Positions 57,000 through 64,000 of a stretch of 64,000 bases of DNA are shown here, one piece after another. The stretch is from positions 62,001-126,000 of the forward strand of contig NZ_BQXH01000004.1 in assembly GCF_022836475.1 (NCBI RefSeq). The letters are read 5' to 3'. The stretch comes from Ligilactobacillus pabuli (GTDB lineage Bacteria; Bacillota; Bacilli; Lactobacillales; Lactobacillaceae). The position numbers and the translations under genes were made by a program. The notes below the pieces were generated by a model. That model was not told where the DNA came from, did no database searches, and saw nothing but the letters and a program-made list of their open reading frames with translations. The stretch's first letter is position 1, and each line of letters begins with the position of its first letter.

Positions 57000-57155
57000 A
57001 ACTAATTTTCCTCTTATATAATTTTATGGTTAATGTTAATCCATCTGTATATGTTATCATACTTCACTTGCTTTCACGGCTAACCAGCTTCTTCTTAACA
57101 AAGGTTTAGTGGTTGAGGCCGTTCAAGCTGCCATTAATTATAGTCAGAGTAAGAA

Positions 57156-57611
57156 TTAATTACTCATATATTCAATAAAGTAATCCTTTACTTTGAGCGC
57201 TGTTTCATCATCAGGGCTAAACAATACTACCGTATCATAGCCTGCCAGAGTACCAACGACTCCGTCTAACCCATTCTCATCGATCAAAGCTGCTAAAACG
57301 TTCGCATCCCGCGGCGTGGTTTTAATAATGTTAATAAAATGAACATTATTGACATTAAGTACGATTTCGCCAATTGTTTCAGTGATTTTAATTGCCGGGT
57401 CTACTGGATCTTCATGTAATAAAACATAGTACTGGGAACCATCTGGATTCATCTCTTTGATCGCCCTGATTTGGCGAATATCACGAGAAACTGTTGCCTG
57501 CGTCGCTTTGATCCCCTCTTCGGCTAAAAGTTGGATCATTGCCTCTTGATTAGGGATCCGCTGCTGCCTGATCAGTTCAATAATCTTTTGTTGTCTCTCT
57601 ATTTTTCTCAT
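57156..57611 (-). CDS. argR: Arginine repressor family regulator ArgR, altered ligand pocket
   Basis: 151 residues from the ATG at 57611 (AGGAAG 6 bases upstream). The N-terminal winged helix is intact (ATQATVSRDIRQI near 37-49). The C-terminal hexamerisation and arginine-binding domain has GTLAGYDT near 120-127, where the family normally has GT-AGDDT, so the first Asp is Tyr125. The usual PG(N/A)A loop is TPRDANVLAALID near 99-111. Both changes touch arginine contacts, so ligand response may be altered. It is next to a Crp/Fnr regulator and argS. Confidence 0.9.
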   Translation of the reverse strand: MRKIERQQKIIELIRQQRIPNQEAMIQLLAEEGIKATQATVSRDIRQIRAIKEMNPDGSQYYVLLHEDPVDPAIKITETIGEIVLNVNNVHFINIIKTTPRDANVLAALIDENGLDGVVGTLAGYDTVVLFSPDDETALKVKDYFIEYMSN

Positions 57612-57665
57612 TTTGATCTTCCTCACGTCTAATTTCTTGTGTCAGACTGTTCTGAGCACTAAGAA

Positions 57666-57703
57666 GTCAGTCAATTTAACTGACCTTTCAAACAAATATT
57701 ATA
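57666..57703 (-). promoter_or_regulatory. argR promoter and leader inverted repeat
   Basis: An extended -10 (TGT then TATAAT at 57698-57703) is followed, inside the predicted leader, by a perfect inverted repeat GTCAGT-7-ACTGAC at 57666-57684. It does not resemble a standard ARG box. It may be an operator or an mRNA hairpin. Confidence 0.5.
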
Positions 57704-57737
57704 ACAGAATTAGTTGTGAACGGCAGACCAATTTGCT

Positions 57738-58436
57738 TTAAAGCTTGTCTAAAGCGGCAGCAGAAAACACTAATTTATGATTTAGCGGCAGCAATAAACC
57801 AATTGTTCGTAAATTCTTAATCGTTTTTGCCACCGTTTGTGCGGTAGTTTTAGCGAAATAGGCAATCACTCGGTAAGTTAACACCCGCGGTAAGGCAACC
57901 CCTCCTGTTGCTTGAATTTGCCCGCACTCATGTCCAAAATAAATCAAAATATTTTTGATTCGCTCCGGGATCGCACCTGCCATACTTAATTTGAGCAAAT
58001 CACTTTGTAAACAGTTCTCCTGATGTAAACTGCTGATCACTGTCCAAGCAAAGTTTCCGTCAGTCTGGCACAAGCGTTGGAAGGTAGCAAAAGGGATCGC
58101 CAGTAAAGTTACTGGCCCAACTGCATAACTAACCATGACCCCGCCCTGTTCATCTTTGGGACCCACTGACGCTGGAAAAGCCATCGACTCTTTTAGAATT
58201 GAAAACATTGCTTTCCCATCCGCAAGATTTCTTTCTAACAAAACCGCACCTTGAATGACCCAAAACAACGTTGGCCGCGTGGAATTCACTGGCAAATTAA
58301 AGTGTTTGCCATTTTCAAACCTCAGTAAGGTGCCCTCCTTAGACAGAACTCTTCTTTGCTGGTCATTAAACTCATGGACCCGAGCTAAAATATTGTTTTG
58401 TTCATCGACAGATTGTTGATAACGATTATTTTCCAT
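57738..58436 (-). CDS. Crp/Fnr family transcriptional regulator
   Basis: 232 residues. A cyclic-nucleotide-binding-like beta-roll (LFWVIQGAVLLERNLADGK near 56-74) is followed by a dimer helix and a C-terminal winged helix (RVIAYFAKTTAQTVAKTIKNLRTIGLLLPLNHKLVF, read in parts). No Cys cluster of Fnr type is seen at the N-terminus. Crp/Fnr proteins control arginine deiminase operons in lactic acid bacteria (ArcR); the argR and argS neighbours make that plausible, but no arc genes are in the window. The start ATG has no clear ribosome site. Confidence 0.85.
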   Translation of the reverse strand: MENNRYQQSVDEQNNILARVHEFNDQQRRVLSKEGTLLRFENGKHFNLPVNSTRPTLFWVIQGAVLLERNLADGKAMFSILKESMAFPASVGPKDEQGGVMVSYAVGPVTLLAIPFATFQRLCQTDGNFAWTVISSLHQENCLQSDLLKLSMAGAIPERIKNILIYFGHECGQIQATGGVALPRVLTYRVIAYFAKTTAQTVAKTIKNLRTIGLLLPLNHKLVFSAAALDKL

Positions 58437-58548
58437 GGCTGTGTTTTAATCAATTTAGTCGGATAAATCGGCATAAAATTGACTGTCCCCCTTAGCTTTT
58501 ATACTTATATTATCTATACTTTATAGCAATACATGTGCACCGCTTAAT

Positions 58549-58568
58549 TAATATATTATAATATATTA
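58549..58568. repeat. Tandem palindromic decamer upstream of the Crp/Fnr gene
   Basis: Two copies of the self-complementary TAATATATTA stand head to tail, giving a perfect 20-bp palindrome about 110 bases before the Crp/Fnr start. Possibly a regulator site or simply a strong A+T melting region. Confidence 0.6.
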
Positions 58569-58652
58569 TATCATTGTAACAATGGTTTGTGCAAACCTTC
58601 ATTAATTGTACGTGACCTATCTTGATAAGTCAGGCAATTACCGCTATTTCCG

Positions 58653-58702
58653 TAAAAAAAAGCTCCACACCAACCCTAACTAGAGTTAATGTGGAGCTTT
58701 TA
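58653..58702 (-). terminator. Terminator of argS
   Basis: AAAAGCTCCACA and TGTGGAGCTTTT form a 12-bp stem followed by more T residues on the minus strand. The plus strand also has a T-rich flank, so it may work both ways. Confidence 0.92.
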
Positions 58703-58720
58703 CTGTAAAATTTGAGTCGC

Positions 58721-60409
58721 TTACATTTCGTCTGGTGCCTTAACACCTAACAACCGTAGTGATTCTTTGAGCACAGTTGCTACACTAGCAACCATGGCCA
58801 AACGAGTATTCTTTTGTTCGTCATCAGTCAAGACCTTCGTGTGTGCATAGTACTTGTTGAAGGATTTTGACAAATGGATCGCATACTTGGCAATCACTGA
58901 TGGTTCATATTCTTCCACTGCACGTTTGATCATTGCTGGGAAATTGGACAATTGACGGATAACTTCCCATGATTCTTCATCGTTTAAGCCCACGAGCTGG
59001 TCGAAAGAAACATCTCCAGCCTTGCGCAGGATACTCATCGCACGAGCATGCGAATATTGAACGTATGGACCTGTCTCGCCTTCAAAACGAACAACTTCTT
59101 CCAAGTTAAAGTCAAAGTTGTTCAAACGATCATTCTTCAAGTCATGGAAAATAACCGCGCCCACGCCGACTTCTTCCGCAACCTCGTCTTTATTAGGCAA
59201 GTCTGGGTTCTTTTCAGCGATTTGTTTTTGTGCCAATTCAACGGCGTCATTTAAAACTTCTTCCAACAAGATCACGTTACCGCGACGAGTTGACAGTTTC
59301 TTACCGCCAGAAGTGATCAAGCCGAATGGAATATGGTGGATCTCATCAGACCAGTCATAACCCATTTCCTTTAACACAGCTTTTAACTGGTTAAAGTGAT
59401 TGGTCTGTTCGTTACCAACCACGTACAAGGACTGAACGAAATTATAAGTCCGGAAACGGTATAAAGCAGCTGCTAGATCACGAGTAATGTACAAGGTCGT
59501 TCCATCAGTTTTCTTGATCAAGGCTGGGTTTAAGTTATATTTTTCCAAATCAACAATTTCAGCTCCGCGGCTTTCTTGTAACAGGCCCTTGTCTTGCAAG
59601 ATCTCCACGATTTCATCCATCTTGTCGTTGTAGAAAGATTCACCATTGTAAGAATCAAAGTCGATCCCTAATTTAGCATAGATTCCCTTAAAGAATTTCA
59701 GTGATTCTTCTCTAAACCAAGTCCACAAGTTGATGGCTTCTTCATCGCCGTCTTCTAGCTTCTTGAACCAGGCACGTGCTTCATCGTCTAATTCTGGCTG
59801 TTCTTGGTCTACTTGGTGGAAGTGAACATAATACTTCAGCAAAGTATTGATTGGGTCCTTTTTAACCTCTTCTTCACTACCCCATAACTTGTAGGCTTCG
59901 ATCAGTTTACCGAATTGAGTTCCCCAGTCGCCTAAATGGTTGATCTTGATTGGATTGTAGTTGGCCTTCTTGAGCAATTCAGCTAAAGAATTTCCAATGA
60001 CAGTTGACCGCAAATGACCCATGGACATTGGTTTAGCAATGTTAGGAGATGACATATCGATCGGCACATTGCCAGCATGACCCAAGTCTTGGTCACCATA
60101 GTTAGCTTGTTGGTCGATCACTTCTTGTAAGACTTCTAAACTAAAGGCTTTTTTGTCTAAGAAAAAGTTGACGTAAGGTCCAACTGCTTCAACCTTGTCA
60201 AAGCCATCTAACGAGATCTTTTCAACCAATTCAGGTGCGATCTGTTGTGGTGCTTTATGGTAAATTTTAGCTAAGGCAAAGGCTGGAAAAGCATAGTCCC
60301 CTAAATCATAAGACTTTGGTACTTCAATTTTTGCCACAACGTCTTCCAAAGAAAGTTGGCCGTCCGTGGCAGCAACAATGGCTTGTGCTACTAATTGTTT
60401 TTGTTCCAT
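58721..60409 (-). CDS. argS: Arginyl-tRNA synthetase
   Basis: 562 residues from the ATG at 60409 (GAGGAG 7 bases upstream). N-terminal Add-1 domain, class I catalytic domain with the HIGH-type motif [12 protein letters not shown], no KMSK (usual for ArgRS), and the DALR anticodon domain at the end ([20 protein letters not shown]). Regulated by a T-box with a CGU specifier; a structured repeat lies in the leader between the T-box terminator and this start. Confidence 0.97.
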   Translation of the reverse strand: MEQKQLVAQAIVAATDGQLSLEDVVAKIEVPKSYDLGDYAFPAFALAKIYHKAPQQIAPELVEKISLDGFDKVEAVGPYVNFFLDKKAFSLEVLQEVIDQQANYGDQDLGHAGNVPIDMSSPNIAKPMSMGHLRSTVIGNSLAELLKKANYNPIKINHLGDWGTQFGKLIEAYKLWGSEEEVKKDPINTLLKYYVHFHQVDQEQPELDDEARAWFKKLEDGDEEAINLWTWFREESLKFFKGIYAKLGIDFDSYNGESFYNDKMDEIVEILQDKGLLQESRGAEIVDLEKYNLNPALIKKTDGTTLYITRDLAAALYRFRTYNFVQSLYVVGNEQTNHFNQLKAVLKEMGYDWSDEIHHIPFGLITSGGKKLSTRRGNVILLEEVLNDAVELAQKQIAEKNPDLPNKDEVAEEVGVGAVIFHDLKNDRLNNFDFNLEEVVRFEGETGPYVQYSHARAMSILRKAGDVSFDQLVGLNDEESWEVIRQLSNFPAMIKRAVEEYEPSVIAKYAIHLSKSFNKYYAHTKVLTDDEQKNTRLAMVASVATVLKESLRLLGVKAPDEM

Positions 60410-60505
60410 CAGAATTCTCCTCATCAGTTATTTTTTATGTTAGTTAGCTATTTTAAGGCTGGTTTTCTGTTACATCATACCAAAAAATACGCTAAAATTC
60501 ATTGG

Positions 60506-60630
60506 TTTAGTCAAGCTCCGTGAAACAGAAAGTTCCGTCCATCCAAGCCCGACCTTCAATGCCAAAAACGCATTAAAGACCCTGGCTCCGATAGTCCTCG
60601 CTTTCTTTCGTTTCACTTCGCCCTGTGGTT
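60506..60630 (-). repeat. Structured ~125-bp repeat inside the argS leader
   Basis: On the minus strand it runs from CCACAGGGCG to GAGCTTGACTAAA. Outer helix GTGAAAC...GAAAG with CTTTCTGTTTCAC; apical helix GGTCTTTAATGC with GCATTGAAGGTC. It lies downstream of the T-box terminator, so it would be transcribed in every full-length argS mRNA. Confidence 0.82.
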
Positions 60631-60672
60631 CTTAGTCAAGTTGCTTCACCCAGAAGGTGACTTCGCTCTGGC
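60631..60672 (-). repeat. 42-bp mini-unit of the structured repeat
   Basis: On the minus strand, AGAGCGAAGTCACC, a short loop, then GGTGAAGCAACTTGACTAAG. It keeps both ends and the outer stem (TCACC/GGTGA) but lacks the middle. It is joined head to tail to the full unit with the same GACTA...CCACAG junction as the other tandem pairs. Confidence 0.65.
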
Positions 60673-60675
60673 TAT

Positions 60676-60880
60676 AAAAAAAGTCCCCTGCAAATAAACT
60701 TGCAAGAGACGAGATGACCCGCGGTACCACTCTAATTGATAATGATCCACTCAAAATTTGCGGACTGCTTTCTCAAAGGCACGATTCACTTAGTTCCACA
60801 ATCCGGCTTCCACCACCCCGAACTCGCTTACTGCTACCCTAAGTTACTAATCTTCTCACCGAAATCAGTTTCGCAATCTA
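60676..60880 (-). promoter_or_regulatory. T-box leader of argS, specifier CGU
   Basis: The minus strand carries the T-box AGAGTGGTACCGCGGGTC, then a terminator stem (GTCTCTTGCAAG and CTTGCAGGGGAC type) with T7. In stem I the specifier-loop context GTGAATCGTGCC places CGT after the conserved GAA plus one base, matching arginine. It is read by tRNA-Arg(ACG). Fits the downstream gene. Confidence 0.88.
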
Positions 60881-60904
60881 TCTTCAATTTTTAAAACGAG
60901 CCAT

Positions 60905-60934
60905 AAAAAAAACACCTTCAGGCTGAAGATGTTA
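60905..60934 (-). terminator. Terminator of tRNA-Gly
   Basis: CATCTTCAG and CTGAAGGTG pair around a tight loop, then T8 on the minus strand. Confidence 0.88.
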
Positions 60935-60940
60935 TAGTCA

Positions 60941-61011
60941 AGCGGGTAACGAGAATCGAACTCGCGACATCAGCTTGGGAAGCTGGGATTTTACCACTAA
61001 ACTATACCCGC
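60941..61011 (-). tRNA. tRNA-Gly (anticodon CCC)
   Basis: A 71-base cloverleaf. Acceptor GCGGGTA/TACCCGC with discriminator T, D-arm GTTT/AAAT, anticodon stem-loop CAGC-TTCCCAA-GCTG giving anticodon CCC, and T-arm GCGAG-TTCGATT-CTCGT. The outermost anticodon-stem pair is C-A. The 3' CCA is not encoded. It is a single-gene unit with its own promoter and terminator. It reads GGG codons. Confidence 0.93.
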
Positions 61012-61024
61012 AACAACAAAAACT

Positions 61025-61053
61025 AGTATAGCACTTAAATCCCAACTTGTCAC
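61025..61053 (-). promoter_or_regulatory. Promoter of tRNA-Gly
   Basis: GTGACA (61048-61053), 17 bases ending TGC, TATACT (61025-61030), 14 bases before the mature tRNA 5' end. Confidence 0.8.
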
Positions 61054-61057
61054 TATC

Positions 61058-61267
61058 TTATTTAGAAACTTTTTTCATCTTAGACAAACGCACGATTGCT
61101 CGGCTATGAAAATCTGTCACAGTAATATTATCTTCTTCATCATTCTTATCGATTGAAACCATGGCTGAATTTTCATAAATTTTTTCGATTGTTCCGACAA
61201 AATCATGTTTCATTGAACCAAATTTTTTGCAAGCAACTTGATCCCCAATTTTTAAGTTAGTTTCCAT
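61058..61267 (-). CDS. DUF2187 family small protein
   Basis: 69 residues with a KOW/SH3-like beta-barrel pattern: KIGDQVACKKFGSMKHDFVGTIEKIYENSAMVSI read in parts, then VRLSKMKKVSK. This matches the DUF2187 family of Firmicutes, whose function is unknown. It has a good GAGGGGTGAGAG site. The tRNA promoter overlaps or immediately follows its stop. Confidence 0.8.
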   Translation of the reverse strand: METNLKIGDQVACKKFGSMKHDFVGTIEKIYENSAMVSIDKNDEEDNITVTDFHSRAIVRLSKMKKVSK

Positions 61268-61348
61268 TCTCTCACCCCTCGTTTTATCGTTACTTTTAAC
61301 TTATCGCAATTTAATTTGCACGACTAAGCACTGGTAAACACGAACTGC

Positions 61349-61377
61349 ATAGTATCAAACCTAGACCAAAAAAGCAA
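61349..61377 (-). promoter_or_regulatory. Candidate promoter of the DUF2187 gene
   Basis: TTGCTT (61372-61377), 17 bases, TACTAT (61349-61354), about 80 bases before the start. A weaker TTGCGA/TAAAAC pair lies closer. Confidence 0.4.
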
Positions 61378-61383
61378 GTGATT

Positions 61384-62754
61384 TTAACTATTTGTTGCTA
61401 ATTCACTAGCATCTTTTTCTTGTTGACGTCTTTTCAGCATTTTGACTGACTTCACATAAGAGGTGATCAAAACTAAACAAGAACCGATCCAAGCTAACGG
61501 ACTAGCGAAACATGCCCCGGCATAACCAAAGGTCGTCGCTAAGAATAAAGCTGCGCCGATCCGCATCGCTAGTTCTGCCAAACCAGCAACCGTCGGGACA
61601 ATACTTTTTCCGAGTCCCTGCAGGGTATTCCGGAAAATAAACAAGATCGCTAACAACGGATAAAAGGATGCATTCACATTAAAGTAAATTTGTGACAATG
61701 ACAGGACTTCTTTGTTAACGTGACCTACAAAGACCATCACCATTGGTTGACCAAAAAAGATCATTAATAAGCCGGCTGCGATACTAAAGGAAACTGACAT
61801 CAGTAATGCCGACTTGACACCCTTTAAGATTCGACCATACTCTGCTGCCCCATAGTTTTGCGCAGTATAAGTCGCCATCGCCACCCCAAATGACATCATT
61901 GGCAAAGTGGCGATTTGGTCAATTTTACTGGAAGCTGTCGTAGCAGCCACCGCATTTGTCCCTAAGGAATTCAAGGCAGACTGGATCATAATTGAACCAA
62001 TCGCAATAATCGAAGACTGGAAAGCCATCGGAATACCCACGTTTAAATGATTCCCAATAAATTTCATGGTGATCTTCTTAAAGTCACTGAAATGAATTTG
62101 CAGCAACGGGATCTTCTTCATGATATAGATCACACACAAAACCACAGAAAATAGCTGAGCAAGCAAAGTCGCATAGCCTGCCCCGGCAACGCCCCACTTA
62201 AAGACGATAATAAAGAGCAGTTCCAATAAAATATTAACAATGGCAGCAATAATCAAGAAATAGAGCGGTGTCCGGCTATCTCCTAAACTTCGAATAATGT
62301 TGGCCAACAAGTTGTAAGCCATCTGGATCCCGATCCCGCCAAAGATAATTGTACTAAAAGTTTGCGCATTCTTTTCAATTTCGGCTGGTGTGTTCATCAG
62401 CATCAAGATGTCATGAATAAAATACACACTCAAGAAAGTTAGCACCAGCGTCACCAGTAAACTGATCACAATACTAGTCGCAAAACTTTCTTTCACTTTC
62501 CGATAATCATGCGCCCCAAAAAACTGGGCAGTCATGATAGACAAACCAGCAGTCATCCCTTGAGCAAAACCAATAATCAGAAACTGAATACTACCAGTTG
62601 AACCGACGGCGGCCAAGGCATTCACACCAAGAGTTTGACCCACAATAATGGTGTCTGACAAACTATAAAGTTGTTGAAAAAGATTACCAATTAAAAGTGG
62701 GACAGCGAACGTTAAAATTAATTTCAGTGGACTGCCTTTGGTCAATTCTTTCAC
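61384..62754 (-). CDS. MATE family efflux transporter
   Basis: 456 residues from the GTG at 62754 (AAAGGGGGAA upstream). About twelve hydrophobic helices in two pseudo-symmetric halves (KGSPLKLILTFAVPLLIGNLFQQLYSLSDTIIVG at the start, read in parts, with the matching IGNHLNVGIPMAFQSSIIAIGSIMIQSALN in the second half). Exports drugs or metabolites in exchange for Na+ or H+; substrate unknown. A tandem pair of structured repeats begins only 4 bases upstream of its ribosome site. Confidence 0.93.
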   Translation of the reverse strand: MKELTKGSPLKLILTFAVPLLIGNLFQQLYSLSDTIIVGQTLGVNALAAVGSTGSIQFLIIGFAQGMTAGLSIMTAQFFGAHDYRKVKESFATSIVISLLVTLVLTFLSVYFIHDILMLMNTPAEIEKNAQTFSTIIFGGIGIQMAYNLLANIIRSLGDSRTPLYFLIIAAIVNILLELLFIIVFKWGVAGAGYATLLAQLFSVVLCVIYIMKKIPLLQIHFSDFKKITMKFIGNHLNVGIPMAFQSSIIAIGSIMIQSALNSLGTNAVAATTASSKIDQIATLPMMSFGVAMATYTAQNYGAAEYGRILKGVKSALLMSVSFSIAAGLLMIFFGQPMVMVFVGHVNKEVLSLSQIYFNVNASFYPLLAILFIFRNTLQGLGKSIVPTVAGLAELAMRIGAALFLATTFGYAGACFASPLAWIGSCLVLITSYVKSVKMLKRRQQEKDASELATNS

Positions 62755-62773
62755 GATAAATTCCCCCTTTTGA

Positions 62774-62900
62774 ATAACAGAGCAAAACAAGCCGTTTAAA
62801 CCTCAAGCATTAACGGACGTTCAGACTATAATATGTTTCTCAGCATTATGGCCTGAATGTTGGTTAAGCGGAAAGGCTTGGCTTGTGGAGCTCGACTAAA
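62774..62900 (+). repeat. Structured ~125-bp repeat, unit 3 (first of second tandem pair)
   Basis: Begins ATAACAGAGC and ends GAGCTCGACTAAA. Outer arms ACAAGCC and GGCTTGT. The apical helix is completely different in sequence from the other copies, yet pairs in 15 of 16 positions: ACGTTCAGACTATAAT with ATTATGGCCTGAATGT. Confidence 0.85.
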
Positions 62901-63024
62901 ATCACAGAGCAAAGCAAAGCGGTTAACTCCCGCGCACTATCTGAGCTTAGCCTTGAATGCGGTTTTAGCATTGAAGACTGGGCTGGGATAGGCGCAAAGG
63001 AGTTGCTTTGTGGAGCTCGACTAA
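62901..63024 (+). repeat. Structured ~125-bp repeat, unit 4
   Basis: Begins ATCACAGAGC and ends GAGCTCGACTAA. Outer helix GCAAAGC...AACTCC with GGAGTTGCTTTGT; apical helix AGCTTAGCCTTGAATGC with GCATTGAAGACTGGGCT using G-U pairs. Confidence 0.85.
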
Positions 63025-63058
63025 TACCGGACTAGTTAACCCAGTCCTCCTAATAACA

Positions 63059-63090
63059 AGGTGAAGCCAGCTATAAACGCTCACTTCACC
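63059..63090 (-). terminator. Possible terminator of the LysR-type gene
   Basis: GGTGAAG and CTTCACC form a 7-bp stem with an internal smaller stem, followed on the minus strand by TTGTTATT. Weak T-run. Confidence 0.5.
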
Positions 63091-63135
63091 TACAATACAT
63101 TACTTTTCCGCCCAATCAGATCAAGGCGGTCATTT

Positions 63136-64000
63136 TTAGTTCACGCTACCAGCGTGACCATAATGCTGCTCGACCCACTCTTGCACTAACTGCAAAAAAG
63201 CGTGTGTCGATGGTGTTTGTTTCTCTTCACTTTGCGTCACCACCGCAATCGTTCGTTTAAAAGGCTGTGAAAATGGATAAACTTTCACGTTGCCAGTTAA
63301 ATTTTGCAAGGCCAGTTCCGGTAGAACTCCAAGTCCTAACCCACTTTCAACCATCGCAATGATCGACGCATCGTCAATACTAAACTGGATTGAATTTCCC
63401 GAAACGTTGTAGGCATCAAGGGTCTGCTTGGTTTCGCGGTCATAATCGATCTGTTGTAAAATAAAACGTTCATTTTTCGCATCTTTTTTCGTGATCGTTG
63501 CCCCATTTTGCGGGATAAAATCACTTGGTGCAATACAAAAAATTTCATCTTCATATAAAGGTACTACATTCAAGTTTTCAGTGATCGGTAAAGCTGAAAA
63601 ACCGATATCTAGCCGTCCTAACCGAACTTGTTCAGTGACCCGGTTAAAATTACCCTGTTCAATACTAATATCAATGTGCGGATGGTCTTGTTTAAACGTC
63701 CGAATGATCTCCGGTAACCAATTAATGCACACACTACTGAAGGCCCCAATCCGAATTCGGCCAGAATTCAGGCCTTTAATTCGATCAGCTTCTTCGCGTA
63801 ATTTGATCTCAGTATTCAAAATTTCTTGCACGATCGGTAAAACTGTTTCCCCATCGGGCGTCAAACTAACTCCCGTCCGGTTTCTAATAAAGAGTGGAAA
63901 ATCCAGTTCGTCCTCCAGGCTCGCAATCGAATGACTGATCGCCGAAGGAGTCACATTTAAGGTTTTTGCTGCTGCCACAAAGGTTTTCTGGCGAGCAACC
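63136..64000 (-). CDS. LysR family transcriptional regulator, N-terminus cut by window
   Basis: The frame is open to the window edge (VARQKTFVAAAKTLNVTPSAISHSIASLEDEL), so roughly 10-15 N-terminal residues are missing. A winged helix-turn-helix is followed by the LysR substrate-binding domain (GRIRIGAFSSVCINWLPEIIRTF, LDIGFSALP, VESGLGLGVLPELAL). LysR genes often control a neighbour; the MATE gene lies on the same strand 380 bases downstream with the repeat pair in between. Effector unknown. Confidence 0.92.
   Translation of the reverse strand, partial: VARQKTFVAAAKTLNVTPSAISHSIASLEDELDFPLFIRNRTGVSLTPDGETVLPIVQEILNTEIKLREEADRIKGLNSGRIRIGAFSSVCINWLPEIIRTFKQDHPHIDISIEQGNFNRVTEQVRLGRLDIGFSALPITENLNVVPLYEDEIFCIAPSDFIPQNGATITKKDAKNERFILQQIDYDRETKQTLDAYNVSGNSIQFSIDDASIIAMVESGLGLGVLPELALQNLTGNVKVYPFSQPFKRTIAVVTQSEEKQTPSTHAFLQLVQEWVEQHYGHAGSVN

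Larger units (their letters stand above)
60410..60940. other. Leader region between tRNA-Gly and argS
   Basis: Contains, in minus-strand order, the tRNA terminator, the argS T-box with its terminator, the 42-bp mini-unit, the full repeat unit and about 80 plain bases before the argS start. No clear promoter was recognised between the tRNA terminator and the T-box. Confidence 0.7.
62755..63135. other. Intergenic region between LysR and MATE genes
   Basis: 381 bases, of which 251 are the tandem repeat pair. The rest holds the MATE ribosome site and the possible LysR terminator. I see no clear MATE promoter outside the repeats. Confidence 0.65.

Noticed and set aside
62774-63024. Insertion-sequence remnant
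   Set aside because: No transposase fragment is readable in any frame, and the paired arms vary too much for the terminal repeats of a single IS.

Overview
The window is a 64 kb piece of a Firmicutes chromosome, almost certainly a member of the Lactobacillaceae. The evidence is gene content and order: the yqeG-yqeH-yhbY-nadD-yqeK-rsfS-yqeM block, infC-rpmI-rplT behind an attenuator, nrdR-dnaB-dnaI-thrS, polA-mutM, murC-sftA-ytpR-ytpP, divergent ecsAB/hit with prsA-yhaM-yheA, a RexB-type AddB, T-box leaders, strong Shine-Dalgarno sites and low-to-medium GC. Almost everything is on the minus strand. I see no prophage, insertion sequence, transposase, CRISPR array or rRNA. It is mostly core genome with small accessory patches.

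Layout. 1-2132: 3' part of a YfhO-type membrane protein (plus). 2195-15224: one long minus operon, rnz-SDR-lapA-recJ-apt-addB-addA, covering tRNA 3' processing, purine salvage and recombination. 15599-17826: a small orphan gene facing an OatA-type peptidoglycan O-acetyltransferase. 17920-22139: obgE, uvrC and a solitary amino-acid ABC ATPase. 22412-24587: small protein, MazG-like enzyme, engB, rpmF, yceD. 24666-30238: ribosome-assembly and NAD operon. 30418-31645: rplT-rpmI-infC. 31839-36988: thrS (T-box), dnaI, dnaB, nrdR. 37168-40778: mutM, polA. 40939-47066: Bax-inhibitor-like protein, murC, sftA, ytpR, ytpP. 47233-50926: trmB, ytmP, ecsB, ecsA. 51138-52896: hit, a YtxH-like gene and prsA (plus). 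53095-56999: yhaM, yheA, class A PBP. 57156-61011: arginine-related block of an unusual ArgR, a Crp/Fnr regulator, argS behind a T-box, and tRNA-Gly(CCC). 61058-64000: DUF2187 protein, MATE transporter and a truncated LysR regulator.

The most interesting signal is non-coding. A family of about 125-bp elements lies in intergenic regions, as head-to-tail pairs at 54601-54850 and 62774-63024, one unit plus a 42-bp mini-unit inside the argS leader (60506-60672), and a decayed copy at 21318-21404. Each unit folds into an outer and an apical helix. The paired arms differ in sequence between units but stay complementary, with G-U pairs consistently favouring one strand, so the structure looks conserved as RNA. 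No protein-coding gene explains it.

Other points of note: an ArgR whose two arginine-pocket motifs are altered, next to a Crp/Fnr regulator and an argS T-box with a CGU specifier; an AUC (or AUA) start codon for infC; an SftA-type soluble translocase instead of membrane FtsK; and no coaE between mutM and nrdR. All observations are by eye; no search or folding program was run.
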